Source: Polytrichum commune (taxonomy: Eukaryota; Streptophyta; Polytrichopsida; Polytrichales; Polytrichaceae). From it: DNA of 64,000 bases. The position numbers and the translations under genes are program-made. This document shows, piece by piece, positions 1 through 11,829 of this stretch (position 1 is the first letter of the stretch; every line of letters begins with the position of its first letter). A model generated the notes under the pieces. That model was given only the letters and a program-made list of their open reading frames with translations, was not told the origin of the DNA and did no database searches. The stretch covers positions 45,310,429-45,374,428 of the forward strand of contig OX485804.1 of NCBI GenBank assembly GCA_950295325.1, read 5' to 3'.

Positions 1-1265
1 AATAGAACGTTGACCTAATTGTGGCACCAATCTAGAAGCTTGCATGCACTTGGTTGCAATAAAACCTTGTTTTCCTATTAATTGGTTTGGAGCACACTAA
101 CCCATTCCAATCAAACAGTAGTAAATATCTTACCAATGGCATACTAATGGACTGGAGAAGCAAGTCAATCGATGTTGCGAGACAATAGGACAAAATTTCA
201 AAAAATGGATATATGAACCTCTCCCATTCAATGTACTATTGTGAAGAGCCAAGCATTGAGCAACCTCCTGGTCCTCAAATATACAAATATAACTAAGATT
301 TCATACATAAAGAAAAAATGAAACACACCTCTCGGGGACATGTGTGTGGTTGGCATCTCCTATAGAATTGTTGCCTCTACATCAATAGACTCAACAAAAT
401 TATGTTTCTTGTCCTTCATATTGCCACGTGTTGACCTTGTGCTCATACCCTTAGACTTTAAACTAACCCCGGAAAGGGTTAATTACTTGGGACTTAATTT
501 TTAATGGGCAGGTGGTCGAGGGGGGCAAGGGGGGGGGGGGGGGTAATGCTCAAATTGAAGAGGTTCGTGCATTGGTGCAAGAACCTCAAAAAACTTGTCT
601 TCCTCATGTTCGCGGCGGTAGATATCGTCTACCACATTAGGTGCATGAGGTGGAGTTGGAGGTGGAGGTGGAGGTGGAGGTGGAGGTGGGGGCATAGAAA
701 ATGCAAGGTTGGGAGCAAGTGTAGCTTCAACTTCATAGGCATGAACAAAAGTTAAGTGAGGTGGAGAATGGCCAGGGGTTTGTGATCCACCTTAGGGCAT
801 CAAAAGCTCCCCAATGCCTCATGAGTGCTTGAGCCCCCCCCCCCCCTCCTCTTTAACAATCTTTGTATCAACAAGGTTGCAAATTTCCATCTCATTATCA
901 AATTCATCAAAATCATGGGTATGCACGTCTTCCACCTCCTCCATGGCAACATCCTTTAGTTTCTTTTGTGGATGTGGCATCTCATCTCCAACTACCTTCA
1001 TTGCAAAGCATTTTTCTTTTTGTCATTAGCCCCTTGCATTGCATCAAACAATTCGCTTCAACTTTGAACACTATGGAAAGCTTATGATTCTTACTCCTAC
1101 ATCTCGGCAAAGTATATATTGATCTCTGGTTGTGACAACGTCAATAGTAAGAACTTGTTTGTGGAGGCCCAATAATGTCAATTTTGCACCACATTGAATG
1201 TTGATTAGAATTATATAATTCTAATTATATGTCAGGTTTGAGTGCTATCCCCACAAGGGCATCAA
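1..1265. other. Decayed, probably transposon-derived DNA
   Basis: No intact gene is seen. Short open stretches on the minus strand (819-1001 and 501-695) read as an acidic segment followed by a polyproline run, but the frame between them is broken by stops and the polyproline comes from a GGTGGA microsatellite. The layout suggests an old coding remnant on the minus strand. The family is not recognised. Confidence 0.35.
649..690. repeat. (GGTGGA)n microsatellite
   Basis: About seven tandem copies of a GGTGGA-type hexamer. Translated on the minus strand it gives a proline run, which explains a spurious proline-rich open frame. Homopolymer G and C runs lie nearby at about 528-543 and 834-846. 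Confidence 0.8.
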
Positions 1266-1273
1266 GAGATGAA

Positions 1274-1683
1274 CACGGGTAGATCACTCCATTGTCAAGT
1301 TGAACACCACGTGCGGCCAAAAAAAATCTTCTTTTGGTAAGTTGCACCACCAAAATGGGTCAAACTTTTATCAAAAAAAATTCATGAGTAGATATACATA
1401 GTACCTATGACATAGTTAAAAGTGGTAACTAAATTTGATGATTTGTTTTTTTCATAAAACATACCATTTCTAACTAGAATGACACAGAATTGAACTAAAA
1501 CAATTACTAAAAAAATTAAAGATGACTAAAAATTTCAAAAAAGTATACAAAAGATACTATCAATGATTATGTATATGTAGAAAAAATATCATAAATTTTA
1601 AAATTATATATGGCATGTAATATAGGGGTAGCAAACTTTGTCCGCACGTGGTGTCAACTTGACAATGAAGTGACCTCCCCGTG
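1274..1683. mobile_element. Non-autonomous TIR element (MITE), 8-bp TSD
   Basis: The 410-bp element is bounded by the perfect direct repeat GAGATGAA at 1266-1273 and 1684-1691. Its ends are long, near-identical inverted repeats of about 48 bp that start CACGGGKAGRTCACT and continue through ACCACGTGCGG. The interior is AT-rich with no coding capacity. An 8-bp duplication is the usual length for hAT-superfamily insertions, so a hAT-mobilised MITE is the best inference. The terminal sequence itself does not prove the superfamily. Confidence 0.85.
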
Positions 1684-1691
1684 GAGATGAA

Positions 1692-4600
1692 ACACTGAAC
1701 TCAGCATCCATGGTCGACTAGCTCCCCAAAGGAGATTGCTTTAAGGTCTTCAAATCAACAAAATTCACCAATTTGCTAGCACCAAACATTCACTTCAAGT
1801 GCTTTGCGTTTTCAGCCTTTGCGAGAGCTTCCGGGAAAATCATCAAGACATACACCAAGACTTGGGTCTCCCAAGTAGGTACCACAATTGTCTCCAACTC
1901 ATTATTAGGCAAAACAACCATGACATGACAATCCCAAAGGCTGAGGTCGCAAAGTCATTTGAGGCATCTTGCTACAATTTGTAGGGAGCTGAAGAAATAG
2001 TGTATCCCCAATGGTCTAGAATTCTACACAGCCTCATGTTCAAGAATATGTAGGAATTTGCATTGGATTGGGAGTGTAATAGTTTCACTAGTGGCAATAA
2101 TAAAAATTTGTTGCAAATACTACATCTGGAAGAACAAAAACACTCCACTCTTTTACAACCCCCATAACATCACTCAACACCTTTGTTTTGATGACAATGT
2201 GTTTTTTCCTCATGCTATCATTTGGGTCTTTCCTAGAATGCAACCCTTGCACGTAAGATTCAACTGCTAAGCAAAAATCCAGAAGAGTTGGTTCTTGGGA
2301 AATTGTCATTGGGTTCTTCCTCTTTTCAGCCAAGTTTTTTACTACGTTAGTTTCCCTCACGAGAGTCCGCATCATGGTCATGAAGGAGGTGTCAAGTTTG
2401 TGCTTGTTGGACACGTCTACTCAGTCTTGGTAAGTACACACCTTGTATCATTTCCCCATGTTGGGATTCTCCCAAGCATGCCATGTCATGAACTCTTGCT
2501 TGATAACAAAATTTCCCTTTTTTTGGTCGCACATATCAGAAAGGGATATGAGACATTCCACACCATGTTGCACAACTTTGCAACACACTTTCTTCTCAAG
2601 AATCAAGGTCCAATCTCTTGAAGCATGTCATCTTGAAGGCCTTGAATGCAGCTCACGTGAGACTTTGTGAGAGGAGGTCATTTGGATGTTGTAGAGTATG
2701 AAACCACATGACCATCCATAATCATTCTATCCACCCATTGTTGAAACACTCGCCCAAGTCCTAAGTTTGGGGTCTTCGATTATGCTTGAAGACTGGGGGG
2801 TCTTGGTTTGTTGGTTGAAGACTAGGGTCTTGATTCCCTTCAAGCTCCCTCCACGTTCCCGAGACAATCGGGTGTTCCCATGGCCTTTAAGCTCCTTTCC
2901 ACGGTCCTTTCAATGTTCCTTTCAAGGGAACTTCATCCCTCCCGCGACCACTAAAGTTCCTCCTCATCTTCTCCTTGGTGTTCATTGTGGTTTTCAACAA
3001 CAATTTTTTTGATCCTCCTCGCAATCTTCTTGTGTTGGTCATGTGATGCTATCTTCCAAATTGCATTGTGTGGTGGCTACAAAGAACGCATACAAAAACT
3101 TCAAAGAGCTCCCACAAATCCTAAACAGGAACTCACAAAGCCAAAAAGAATGCGCAAACCCATCATGAGCCCTTCCCGCAACTAACCTAATAGATTACAT
3201 TTAACTACCAAGAGACATCCATGAGATGTCTTCCAATGGTGCTCAACCATAATGTGGGGCTCTTATATATATAATTTTAATTCTCCACCCTATTGAACCC
3301 TATAGTATGTTAGTTTTAAAATTTCTCTAACATGATCAATTTGTAAACACCTTAATTCAATTTTTTACCATGGGGTTCATTGTATAACTTTTGACCTTTG
3401 TTACAAGTACAAGTTTTATACTTTGTAGCTCGCAACTTTAAAATGAATCCTATATTTGTTCTCATTTAGTTTTCTAAAGTACAAGATTGACCTCCCCGGA
3501 GCTTCTAGACCAGAATGGCGTCATAGAATTTGCAACTTAGAGGACAATTTAGGTAATGTATTAGCTACAAGTCATATTTACACTTGCTTACCATATGAGG
3601 TTTTTTCAAGCATTAGATAGGTCCTAATCACATTGGCGTGATGATTGTCAACATAATGGTTGGACATGATGACCAAATAATGTCCCTAAGATTGTGACTT
3701 GTTACAAAAATGCATTTTGATAATGGTCTTCTACTCTCTAAGGTTGAGGAATTTCTATGTGAAAATCCTTCTAGTGAGAACAAAGAAGAATTCTTTGGTG
3801 GGGTGAAGAAAGCTCCCTATTGCAGTTCCATTAGGAAAAAAATTGATATCAAATAAGGTCCCAAAATTAACCATATCCTCAATGCAAGATCCATTCATGT
3901 TGTTAGTGCTCTAGATTAATGTTGTTTAAAGAAATGTTGTGAGTCATTTCCATGGGCATCCACTCAACTTATTAGAGTAAATTATTGGTGCAAGTCCTTT
4001 GATGAAAGGAGGGAAGGAGTATCCAGGATTTTAGTAGGATTTAGAGTTTGGGATCTAGACATGGAATAATATTGGAAGGTAAACTCATTTGTCTTTGTGC
4101 TTGGTATCTCTCAAGCCACTTCCATGGCCTATAAGCAAATATACAAAAACGGCAAGCGTTCATTGAACCGTGGCAACAAAGGAATGCAGAAACCCAACTC
4201 TTCCAATGCTACATTATTGTGGACGTGGTTAGCTTGTGTAGTATAATTTTTTATCTTAAATTCGTAGTGAATATGCAATGGGTATTGTAGTTGTCAACAT
4301 TGATTCACAAAATGTTGGAAGTCCTCCCAATGTTCATGAAGTTGGGGAAGGTCCATTGGGTTTCTTACTCCATCCCCACAAGGGGGGGGGGGGGGGGACT
4401 CATAGTAAATGTTTGGAGACACCTACAACAACCACTTATTTTCAAGAGGGGTATTATCTTTAAGAATTAGAATATTAGGAGTCCTTAAAGTAGAAAAGAA
4501 TCTATTGAGCTTAAACTTTTAATACCTTATTGGTAATTAGAACTCTAGAATGCATTCAATATAAAATACCTTATTCTTCTTACAAAGTTTTAATAGCCTC

Positions 4601-7600
4601 GAATATTTAGCCAAGGGGGAGGTGCATTGTGAATTGGCATTTTAACAATGGAATTGCATTATTGTGGTATAACAAGAAAATGGTATAATCAAAATTAATT
4701 ACACCAACAAGATTGTAATGGAGAATGCAAGTACAATGCAACCTTATAATTTAGTGTGTTAAGAAACACAATTGTCCAACATTTGCAAGATAGCAAGAGT
4801 TTGTACAACATTTACAAAAGAATTTCAAACATCAAATATTGTCTCAAATATGCCCCTTTTTATCAAAGTTTTAACATAATGGAGTTCAAAGTATTCTTTA
4901 TGAAGAGAAACCCCTATGGAATGTAATTGAGCTCTTCATCTTCTTTGATGAAGCAAAATGTGGTTCCTTACACATGTTATATTACATAGTATTTTTTTCA
5001 TAATTTGTTTTCAACATTAATTCATCCCTTATATTTTATATAGAATTCTTCAAATTTTCACCTCAAATGAATATTAAATACCCTACATTTGATCATATGT
5101 CGTTTCTAAAATACCGCTAGTGCCCCCTCCCAGGGCTCCATCTTTGAATTCAAATGTTTCAAATGAGTTGACCATTCAAAGACAATCATTATAGTGAACA
5201 TTGAAACTTAGTAGCAAAGTAGTTGTCATGCTATCTTTATTATGTATCAGAATAATTATTTTGAGATGCTTACAACAAATTATGAAGAATTGCTTCTACA
5301 AAATCCATTGACCCTTCTATGAAACGCTGGTTGATTTAGAAGATATCAAAGTGGTGGAGTGATTTGAACATGATTTTGCCTCTTTGTCGTCCAAAACACA
5401 ATATTCTATGTTGTCATTGCAAAACCTTGCATCCCAATTGTCATATGTGGTGTTTCTCTCCTCCTCATCAAATTCAAAGTCTTGTGAAACCTCATCCTCT
5501 GCTTCATTGTCTCCTTCGTTTGTTTCCACCTTTGTGTCCTTTGGACCAATTTGGATCAAACCAACCCAAATTCTTCCCAAATTACATGGGAGGGATCCTA
5601 TCATAGTGAAAATTTGGGTCGATTGACCCAAACCATTGGTGGCTTAAGTGAATCACCTCTTTTTCACCCTTCAAGCAAATGGTATGGATTTGGGTCAATT
5701 GAACTAAACCACCACTAGTTTGGATTTCCTTTGTGCAACTAGTTCGACTTTTGTAGCGCAATATCAATTTTGTATATCGTGACTTAGGACATGTTGAATT
5801 GCTCATTCAAATTGGATTCTAGACAAATTGCGCATAGAGCTTTCAGAAGAAGAAAATCATCATTTTTTCCTTTGTATATATTGCCATGTGTGTGTGTGTG
5901 TGTGTATTCAATTGTTGCCCTCTTGAATGATTTGTGACATGCATTCTAATTTCTCTTTTTCAACAATATTTCACATGCTCCTATCTTGTCTAAATAATGC
6001 TTGAAATAGACTTAGCATAACATAGTTGTCCCCCTCACTCATCTACAAAAGGCATGAAGCATAGTCGTCTCCCCAGCGCATGGAGCACAATGTGGTTGCT
6101 CCCCCAATTTCTCCCACCCTTACCACTACAGTGAAGCAATAGTTCCTTGTTTTGGACCTCAATGGGGTCCTGGTCCAATGTGTGCATTGTTCTAGGGTCC
6201 CAATGGTCCCCTTCTCTAAGCTTGAGAACATGAACCATAATGGGTTTCCCACATAGATCAAGAGCAAGCTCATCTACCTATGGCCAAGACTCCACTATTT
6301 TCTTAAGAGTGCCCAGTCCAAATGGTGGGTGACCATCTAGAGATCCATGAAATCAGAGAACACCGAGGCCATTGTAGAGTTCATCTTCAAGGGGATTGAG
6401 CCCCCTTGCATAGTCCTAGGGCAGGAGACGTTGTTGACCCCGGAAATGAGAGTTGTTAAGAAGCCCAATAACCCCGCCCTCAACCAATAATTGAAGGCAT
6501 TCAAACCTATATTATGGGACCATCGCCCCACCACAATGGGGTGTCTTTACGATTTGCACCCAACCTGTGTCAACAACCTCATGGTGGATGATAGCTCCTC
6601 CAAGAATATCTTGAACCCTTCCACCAACTTCATAGTATGTCCTACGTGGATAGTCAAGAAGGTCCAGGACTAATTTTTTATGGACCTTGTCAGATATTTT
6701 CATGTGCTCATCGGGAGTGGGCTTCCCGCCCCCCAACACGTAGGGAATAATGCGATAGGAGAAAGATACATGGAACAAAGGGATTACATGTAGAGAGAGT
6801 TGTACACTCACGCAAAATATAATAAATATATTTGAGAGATTTTTTTTTGGCCATGTGCAACTCTACTTTGAATGTTCATTGGTTTCACATATCCCTCCCT
6901 CTCCTCCTCTTCACTATGTTATGATTTTTCCTTGTCCACCAACTCTTCAAGGACTCAATCCATGCCATCAACGACTCCAACTTGCAAAGCCTCTTCTACA
7001 ACTCGGCATATTACATAATGTCCACTATCAACTACTCCAAAGAGCCCCTAGATGTCAGCATCGTGGACAACCCTTGGCCCAAGCAAATCTTCCTCCCCCC
7101 ACTATCCCCGTCAACACTCAAAGGGGTCACCCATGCACACAATTGTGCTTGGGATTCCCCCTCTTGGTTTGGCGGCAACATGATGCTCAACAGCACCTGG
7201 CTGTTCGACCAAAACTAGATGTGCCCGTCCCTATGCCTCCCCACAACACATTGCCCACTTGTGCCAACTCCGCCCCAACTATGACACATCTCAAGGTACG
7301 CTATAGCCTACGCCAAGTTGCATTTCCATTCCCCCATCCTATGTTCCTTTCGTTCTTCCTACTCGAACTCCCCCCCCCCCCCCCCCCCCCCCCTTGTTCC
7401 GTCAGTTTGTAGGTTGCATTTAATCTAATACCAACCCGTAACATAGTATTCGTGAAAATGTCACATTCGCATGTGACAAAAAATTTCAAGGTTGACTGAG
7501 TTTCTAGTCTTATGGAGTGCACTTGAACTTAGGAGAAATTTGCATTTTGGAACTAATTTTGTATGGGCACCTATGGTACAAATTCAAAGAGTAAGAAGAA

Positions 7601-8280
7601 CCTTTTTATGTCACGAATGATTGTTATCAAGAGTGTTTGAAGTAACAATGGAGAACATGTGCATGCACCACAAGTGAATTCTTCAAACTCTACTACTATT
7701 AACATGTAAATTTGGAATTCTACGTCATTCAAATGTGCGTCATTACACATTTGGAATTTCCAACTTCATTTACAAATTCTCAAGCATTATCACATTTATT
7801 CAAGAGCCTTCTTTCCTCGTTATCACTTGCACATCTTACTAGCATTTTATACATACATCTAGATGTATTTTGCAAAAGTTGCCTCCAAAGACCAATTCAA
7901 GCTGGCCTTTCTTGGATTTAACATCATTTGTGACATTTTTATGTGCCATGTGGCGCTTTCACGAATAGGATATTTTGTTCCAAAGTCGTCTTATCCATTG
8001 AATCGGATTGTTTTTACGCCCTATGTAGAAGTGCGAGGCAATTTGAATCTTCTTTGCAAATGACATTCCTTTTGAATGCATACTCCTATAATTCAGGCTC
8101 TCGTCGGCCTCCTAAATGTATCATGGTGGACCCACATCCCAAACTTGGTTGCAACCACAGAGCAATGATTTTCTAATACATGAAGGCAATGCGAGCAAAA
8201 AAAGTGGCAGCAAAAGAAAGAAAAGAAAAGAAAGAGAATAAGGAACTAAATTTCTTATTTAAAAATAAATAAAAAAATAA
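1692..8280. other. Intergenic, AT-rich, no recognisable gene
   Basis: This stretch holds only short overlapping open frames (the longest are 185 aa at 6855-7412 and about 100 aa elsewhere). Neighbouring frames do not join into a known domain and the codon content looks random or low-complexity. A (GT)n run lies at about 5886-5905. Poly-G or poly-C runs lie at about 4381-4397 and 7370-7393. Some minus-strand frames (2088-2414, 5317-5631, 6512-6811) may be transposon remnants, but I recognise no motif in them. Confidence 0.5.
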
Positions 8281-8284
8281 AAAA

Positions 8285-8287
<3 letters not shown>

Positions 8288-8328
<41 letters not shown>

Positions 8329-8329
8329 C
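8288..8329. repeat. (AAC)n microsatellite
   Basis: About fourteen tandem AAC/CAA triplets, directly downstream of an A-rich tract (about 8210-8287). Confidence 0.9.
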
Positions 8330-8402
8330 TAGAAAAACCAACGTTAACAAAGACATTGTACATAAATAGGCTTAGTTTAGGTCACACTATCCAATAATGG
8401 TT

Positions 8403-8908
8403 CCCGGGTACGCAACTCCCGTATTATATGGTCCTGATTATAATCACTTATAATGCGTTTTAGTCCAATATTGAGTGATACAATTTGTTTCAATGCAGGA
8501 AACCCTTGTAGCCCTTCTAACAAGGAATCCAAAAATGTAATTATATATAGGAAATGAATATATTTTGAAGCATATAATTGCATTAAAAACCTAATTATAT
8601 GATTTTTTTAATACATGTACCATAGGTCAAACTACCCAAATTTTTGGACTTTTTAATAAAATTTTAACATTGTGAATGAATTATAATTTTAATGGGAGGC
8701 AACTAATCGTGGCTTATAATTTTAATGGGAGGCTTAATAAATATGCAACCCAACTTTTTTTTCATCTCATTTTATTTAATTTGGTCTTCACCCAACTTTT
8801 TGATCATTTTAATTTGATGTAATTTGATATAATTTTTACAAAAGCCGTCATCTAAGCTGTTTTTAATACGATGCCCCTTGCGTATAATATGGGAGTTGTG
8901 TACCCGGG
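8403..8908. mobile_element. Non-autonomous TIR element (MITE), 8-bp TSD
   Basis: The 506-bp element is flanked by the perfect 8-bp direct repeat TAATGGTT at 8395-8402 and 8909-8916. Terminal inverted repeats of about 28 bp begin CCCGGGTACGCAACTCCC on the left and CCCGGGTACACAACTCCC as read inward from the right. The interior is AT-rich, non-coding, and has a short internal duplication near 8683-8735. TSD length points to a hAT-type mechanism. Its ends differ from those of the element at 1274-1683, so it is a separate family. Confidence 0.87.
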
Positions 8909-9450
8909 TAATGGTTATGTGGCACTCATTTGCTACTTATTTCCTTTGACAAGACCTTGTATTTTTTAATTTGTGTAATATGAATACCTCCTTTAACCTC
9001 CAAAATTGTCTCATGTTTGGCTTGTCTACTGAAGCCATAATAGTTTAGTTGTTAATTGAATTGTGCTTCATTTGTGCATGTATTGATGTAGATCACCACT
9101 CTTAAGTATTCCCATGTTTGAGTTTCACACATCATTCCCTAATATTTATGTGATTTTTTCTATGTTCTTATATATGTAAATGTCTCAAATTGCCAAAAAA
9201 AATCTCAAATTACCTAATATAGGGTTCTATACATTTGAACTTAGTAGTTGTCTAGTCAAGACTCACAAGCATACATCCAATGTCAACTAGTAACCACCAT
9301 TTTTAGAGGCATCCCTGCCTTATTGTTAAGCTCCATGTTCCCCCACCCTTTCTAACTAAAAGAAATTCTGTGTTCCATGGGGACCTTGCCACGGCACTAA
9401 GACTTTAGTTGTCATTTTTTTAGAATCATAATATGTTTACCGTAACACAA

Positions 9451-9693
9451 TAGCTGGTTCGTCCCCTGGCGAACGAATATTTATTTATTTTGAAAAAATA
9501 AGGTTCGCCTCTCAAAAAACTGAATTTCTCAATTTTCATTTTTAGCAAAAAAATCAGTAAAAATGACCTTAAATGGCTTAGAAACACCAAAAGATTGCAA
9601 AAATTAATTAATTTCATTTTCGTTTTTCTGTCTTCATAATTTCATAATTTTTACGTTTTTTATTTTTAGAATTATTTTTGAACGAACCAGCTA
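9451..9693. mobile_element. Short TIR element with TA flanks (Stowaway-like MITE candidate)
   Basis: The sequence TAGCTGGTTCGT at 9451-9462 is repeated in inverted form at 9682-9693, enclosing about 243 bp of AT-rich non-coding DNA. A further GTTCGCC/GGCGAAC inverted pair lies just inside the left end. The ends can be read as a TA duplication flanking GCTGGTTCGT, as in Tc1/mariner-derived MITEs. The termini are not the usual Stowaway sequence, so the superfamily is tentative. Confidence 0.6.
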
Positions 9694-10089
9694 TGGTACT
9701 ACGGTATTCAAGTCCTTCATTGATTTATTGTCTCTGCCCCTAAAGGGGAGAGACCACGAAAACGATGCGTTTTCAAGAGTTACGTTGCTGAATAATGAAA
9801 CTCTACAGTGCTAAACAATCAAACTATGGCGTAAAAGTAAAAAATAAAAAATAAACTGACTAGAATTGTAGTACTAGTAAAAACTCTGACTAGAACTATA
9901 GAACTAGAATTAGTAAAAACTCTTACTAGAACTGCAGAGCCGCCTCCTAAGAGCTTCAATGCAGATCTTGTCCTTCATCTTCTTCCTCATTCTTCTTCGA
10001 GCTCCTCATTCTTCCCTGAGAGCTCTATCTGGCTTTGTTTTCCTCTGCTTGCTGCTACCTTGTGTGTCATCGTTCTTTTGGAGGTATCA

Positions 10090-10929
10090 TGACGAAACGA
10101 GCTGAGCGCCCCACTATATTGTTGGAAGAGATAGATAATGCTATTCGGGATATGGTTTTTGAGTGTTTTGTATTGTCTTGTTATAGGAGCACCATGTCAC
10201 CATCGAAATCTCCAACTCACTAGTTTTTCCACTCAGATGTTACGGACACAGTTGGTACAACGACTATAACCGTAACTGTGAAGGGAAATTTGGTGAAAAC
10301 GCACGTGGATAAACTAAAGAGGGTGAAGTTTTTTTGCGGATGGAGAATTTTAGTGTGAGAGGCTGGTCAGATTATGACAAGGGAGATTTGGACTGGACAA
10401 TAGATATCTCTACTGCCACAAAGGTCTCTGAGATTCCGCCATTTGATCCTCCAATTAAATTTTTCTTCCATGTATCAGATACGATCCGTTCCTTTGCACG
10501 GCGAATGTTCCAACCGTTTGTCATTTCCACACTTGTTGTTACTGTCATTGGCGTGAGAGGAGAAATCGATCAAAAATTTGAGCTCCCAGTTGCTGACGGA
10601 CATGATGCTGAAGACATTCAAGTTGTAAGTACTTTCAGTACCTTATTTTGATTATTATCATCTTGAAAATCACCTTCATCTTTTCTAATTTCAGTTTGCA
10701 TATGTAGGTGAGCTTTTGACCAGCTTTTCAAAGTGATTTTCATTCACTTGCGGAACAATTCCGCAAAGGTGAACCTACCCATATCATCATAAAAAACGTA
10801 GCATGCTCCAACAAAGGAGATGTTCGGCTTCTTACAATTGGGTCATCTATTCTGGCACCAGTTCACTCTAACACATTGAATGAATCCGATGATAATCTTG
10901 GTGTGATCATAGCATCTTCTTCTGTTTGA
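10090..10929 (+). pseudogene. Decayed split coding region, family not recognised
   Basis: Several plus-strand segments look like remains of one coding region. An open frame from an ATG at 10090 runs through TILLEEIDNAIRDMV. A 105-aa frame from 10334 contains GWSDYDKGDLDWTIDIST and ends at a good donor (GTAAGT at 10625). After an AG at 10693-10694 the frame resumes with GELLTSFSK, then needs one base of frameshift to continue as DFHSLAEQFRKGEPTHIII to a stop at about 10929. The frameshift and stops mark it as broken. Biased beta-strand-like composition hints at an OB-fold or similar replication-type domain, but that is weak inference. It may belong to the same mobile element as the nuclease-like fragment at 11508-11828. 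Confidence 0.45.
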
Positions 10930-11189
10930 TATAGTTTACAAAAATTTGCCCTGATACATATGTCATAGTGTGTTTTAGTGTGTTATATTGGTTGTGTGTT
11001 ATACTATGTTATACTATATAGCAAGTTCAAAATTGATTTGAACTTTAAATTTTACATATGTGTATTGACTTTGGCATTTTGCCCAAAAGCGACAACATCT
11101 ACGATTGTGAAAACAACATCTACAATTGTGAAAACAACAACATATCATCATATTTATACCATCGTATTCAATATTTTATTTTGGCATTA

Positions 11190-11435
11190 TTTAGTTACTC
11201 ATTGCATTTTCATGTTCAATTGTTACTCGATGTATTTTCACGTTTCCTAATTATTCAATGCATTTTACATTGTCATTTTCATCATTGCATTTTCATTGTG
11301 CCTACTCATTTACTGCATTTTCACATCCATCCGTTTTTTATTCACTGCATTTTCATTTTTTCTATTACTCACTGCATTTTCACTTTTCTTGCTTACTATA
11401 TTTTCATTTTTCCTATTTCGTCATTGCATTTTTGC
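11190..11435 (+). repeat. Degenerate short tandem repeat (TCAxTGCATTTTCAT type)
   Basis: The motif TGCATTTTCA, usually preceded by CAT or ACT, recurs about seven times with irregular 15-40 bp spacing. It produces several overlapping spurious open frames rich in His, Phe and Ile. The region is AT-rich and separates the decayed coding region from the nuclease-like fragment. Confidence 0.65.
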
Positions 11436-11507
11436 ATTCATTAACTGGCCACTATTTTTTTCACACTTCCTTATTACTAATTATATTTTCACAGTCATCA
11501 AACATTA

Positions 11508-11828
11508 TTGAATCACCTTCGACACTTTTTAAGTACAATACCAACCTCTTGTCCTACAACAATATTAGGTGATTTTAACATCAACATGTTCAACCAAAAT
11601 TCATCTGATGTCAAAGAACTCCAACATTTCATGAAATTTTATAACATGTATCTTCAATTTCAAGAAAGTACAACCATATATGATTTCCAAATTGATCATG
11701 TATGGACAAATGCTCCAACTCAACAATGCATCTCTAGAGTTCTTGAAGCATATTGGACAGACCATAAACCAATATATTTTGCATTTAAACGTCCAAATTA
11801 TGTTCCACAATATTGTCATATTAATTAA
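11508..11828 (+). pseudogene. Endonuclease/exonuclease/phosphatase (EEP) C-terminal fragment from a transposon
   Basis: The frame contains, in order, LGDFNIN, a region ending in TTIYDFQIDHVWTN and EAYWTDHKPIYFAF. These match the GDFN, D-H and SDH catalytic blocks of the EEP nuclease fold used by LINE and some Helitron-type elements. Only the C-terminal half of the domain is present; the upstream sequence is the low-complexity repeat above. No reverse transcriptase or helicase follows. It is a truncated mobile-element remnant. The spacing and the aromatic-rich end remind me of endonuclease domains of Helitron-like elements, but a LINE origin is equally possible. Confidence 0.65.
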
Positions 11829-11829
11829 T

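Noticed and set aside
501..695. Proline-rich open frame on the minus strand
   Set aside because: It is the translation of a GGTGGA microsatellite and a poly-G run; there is no conserved context.
6855..7412. 185-residue open frame on the plus strand
   Set aside because: It ends in poly-C-encoded proline, overlaps another frame of similar length and shows no domain; it is probably chance in C-rich decayed DNA.
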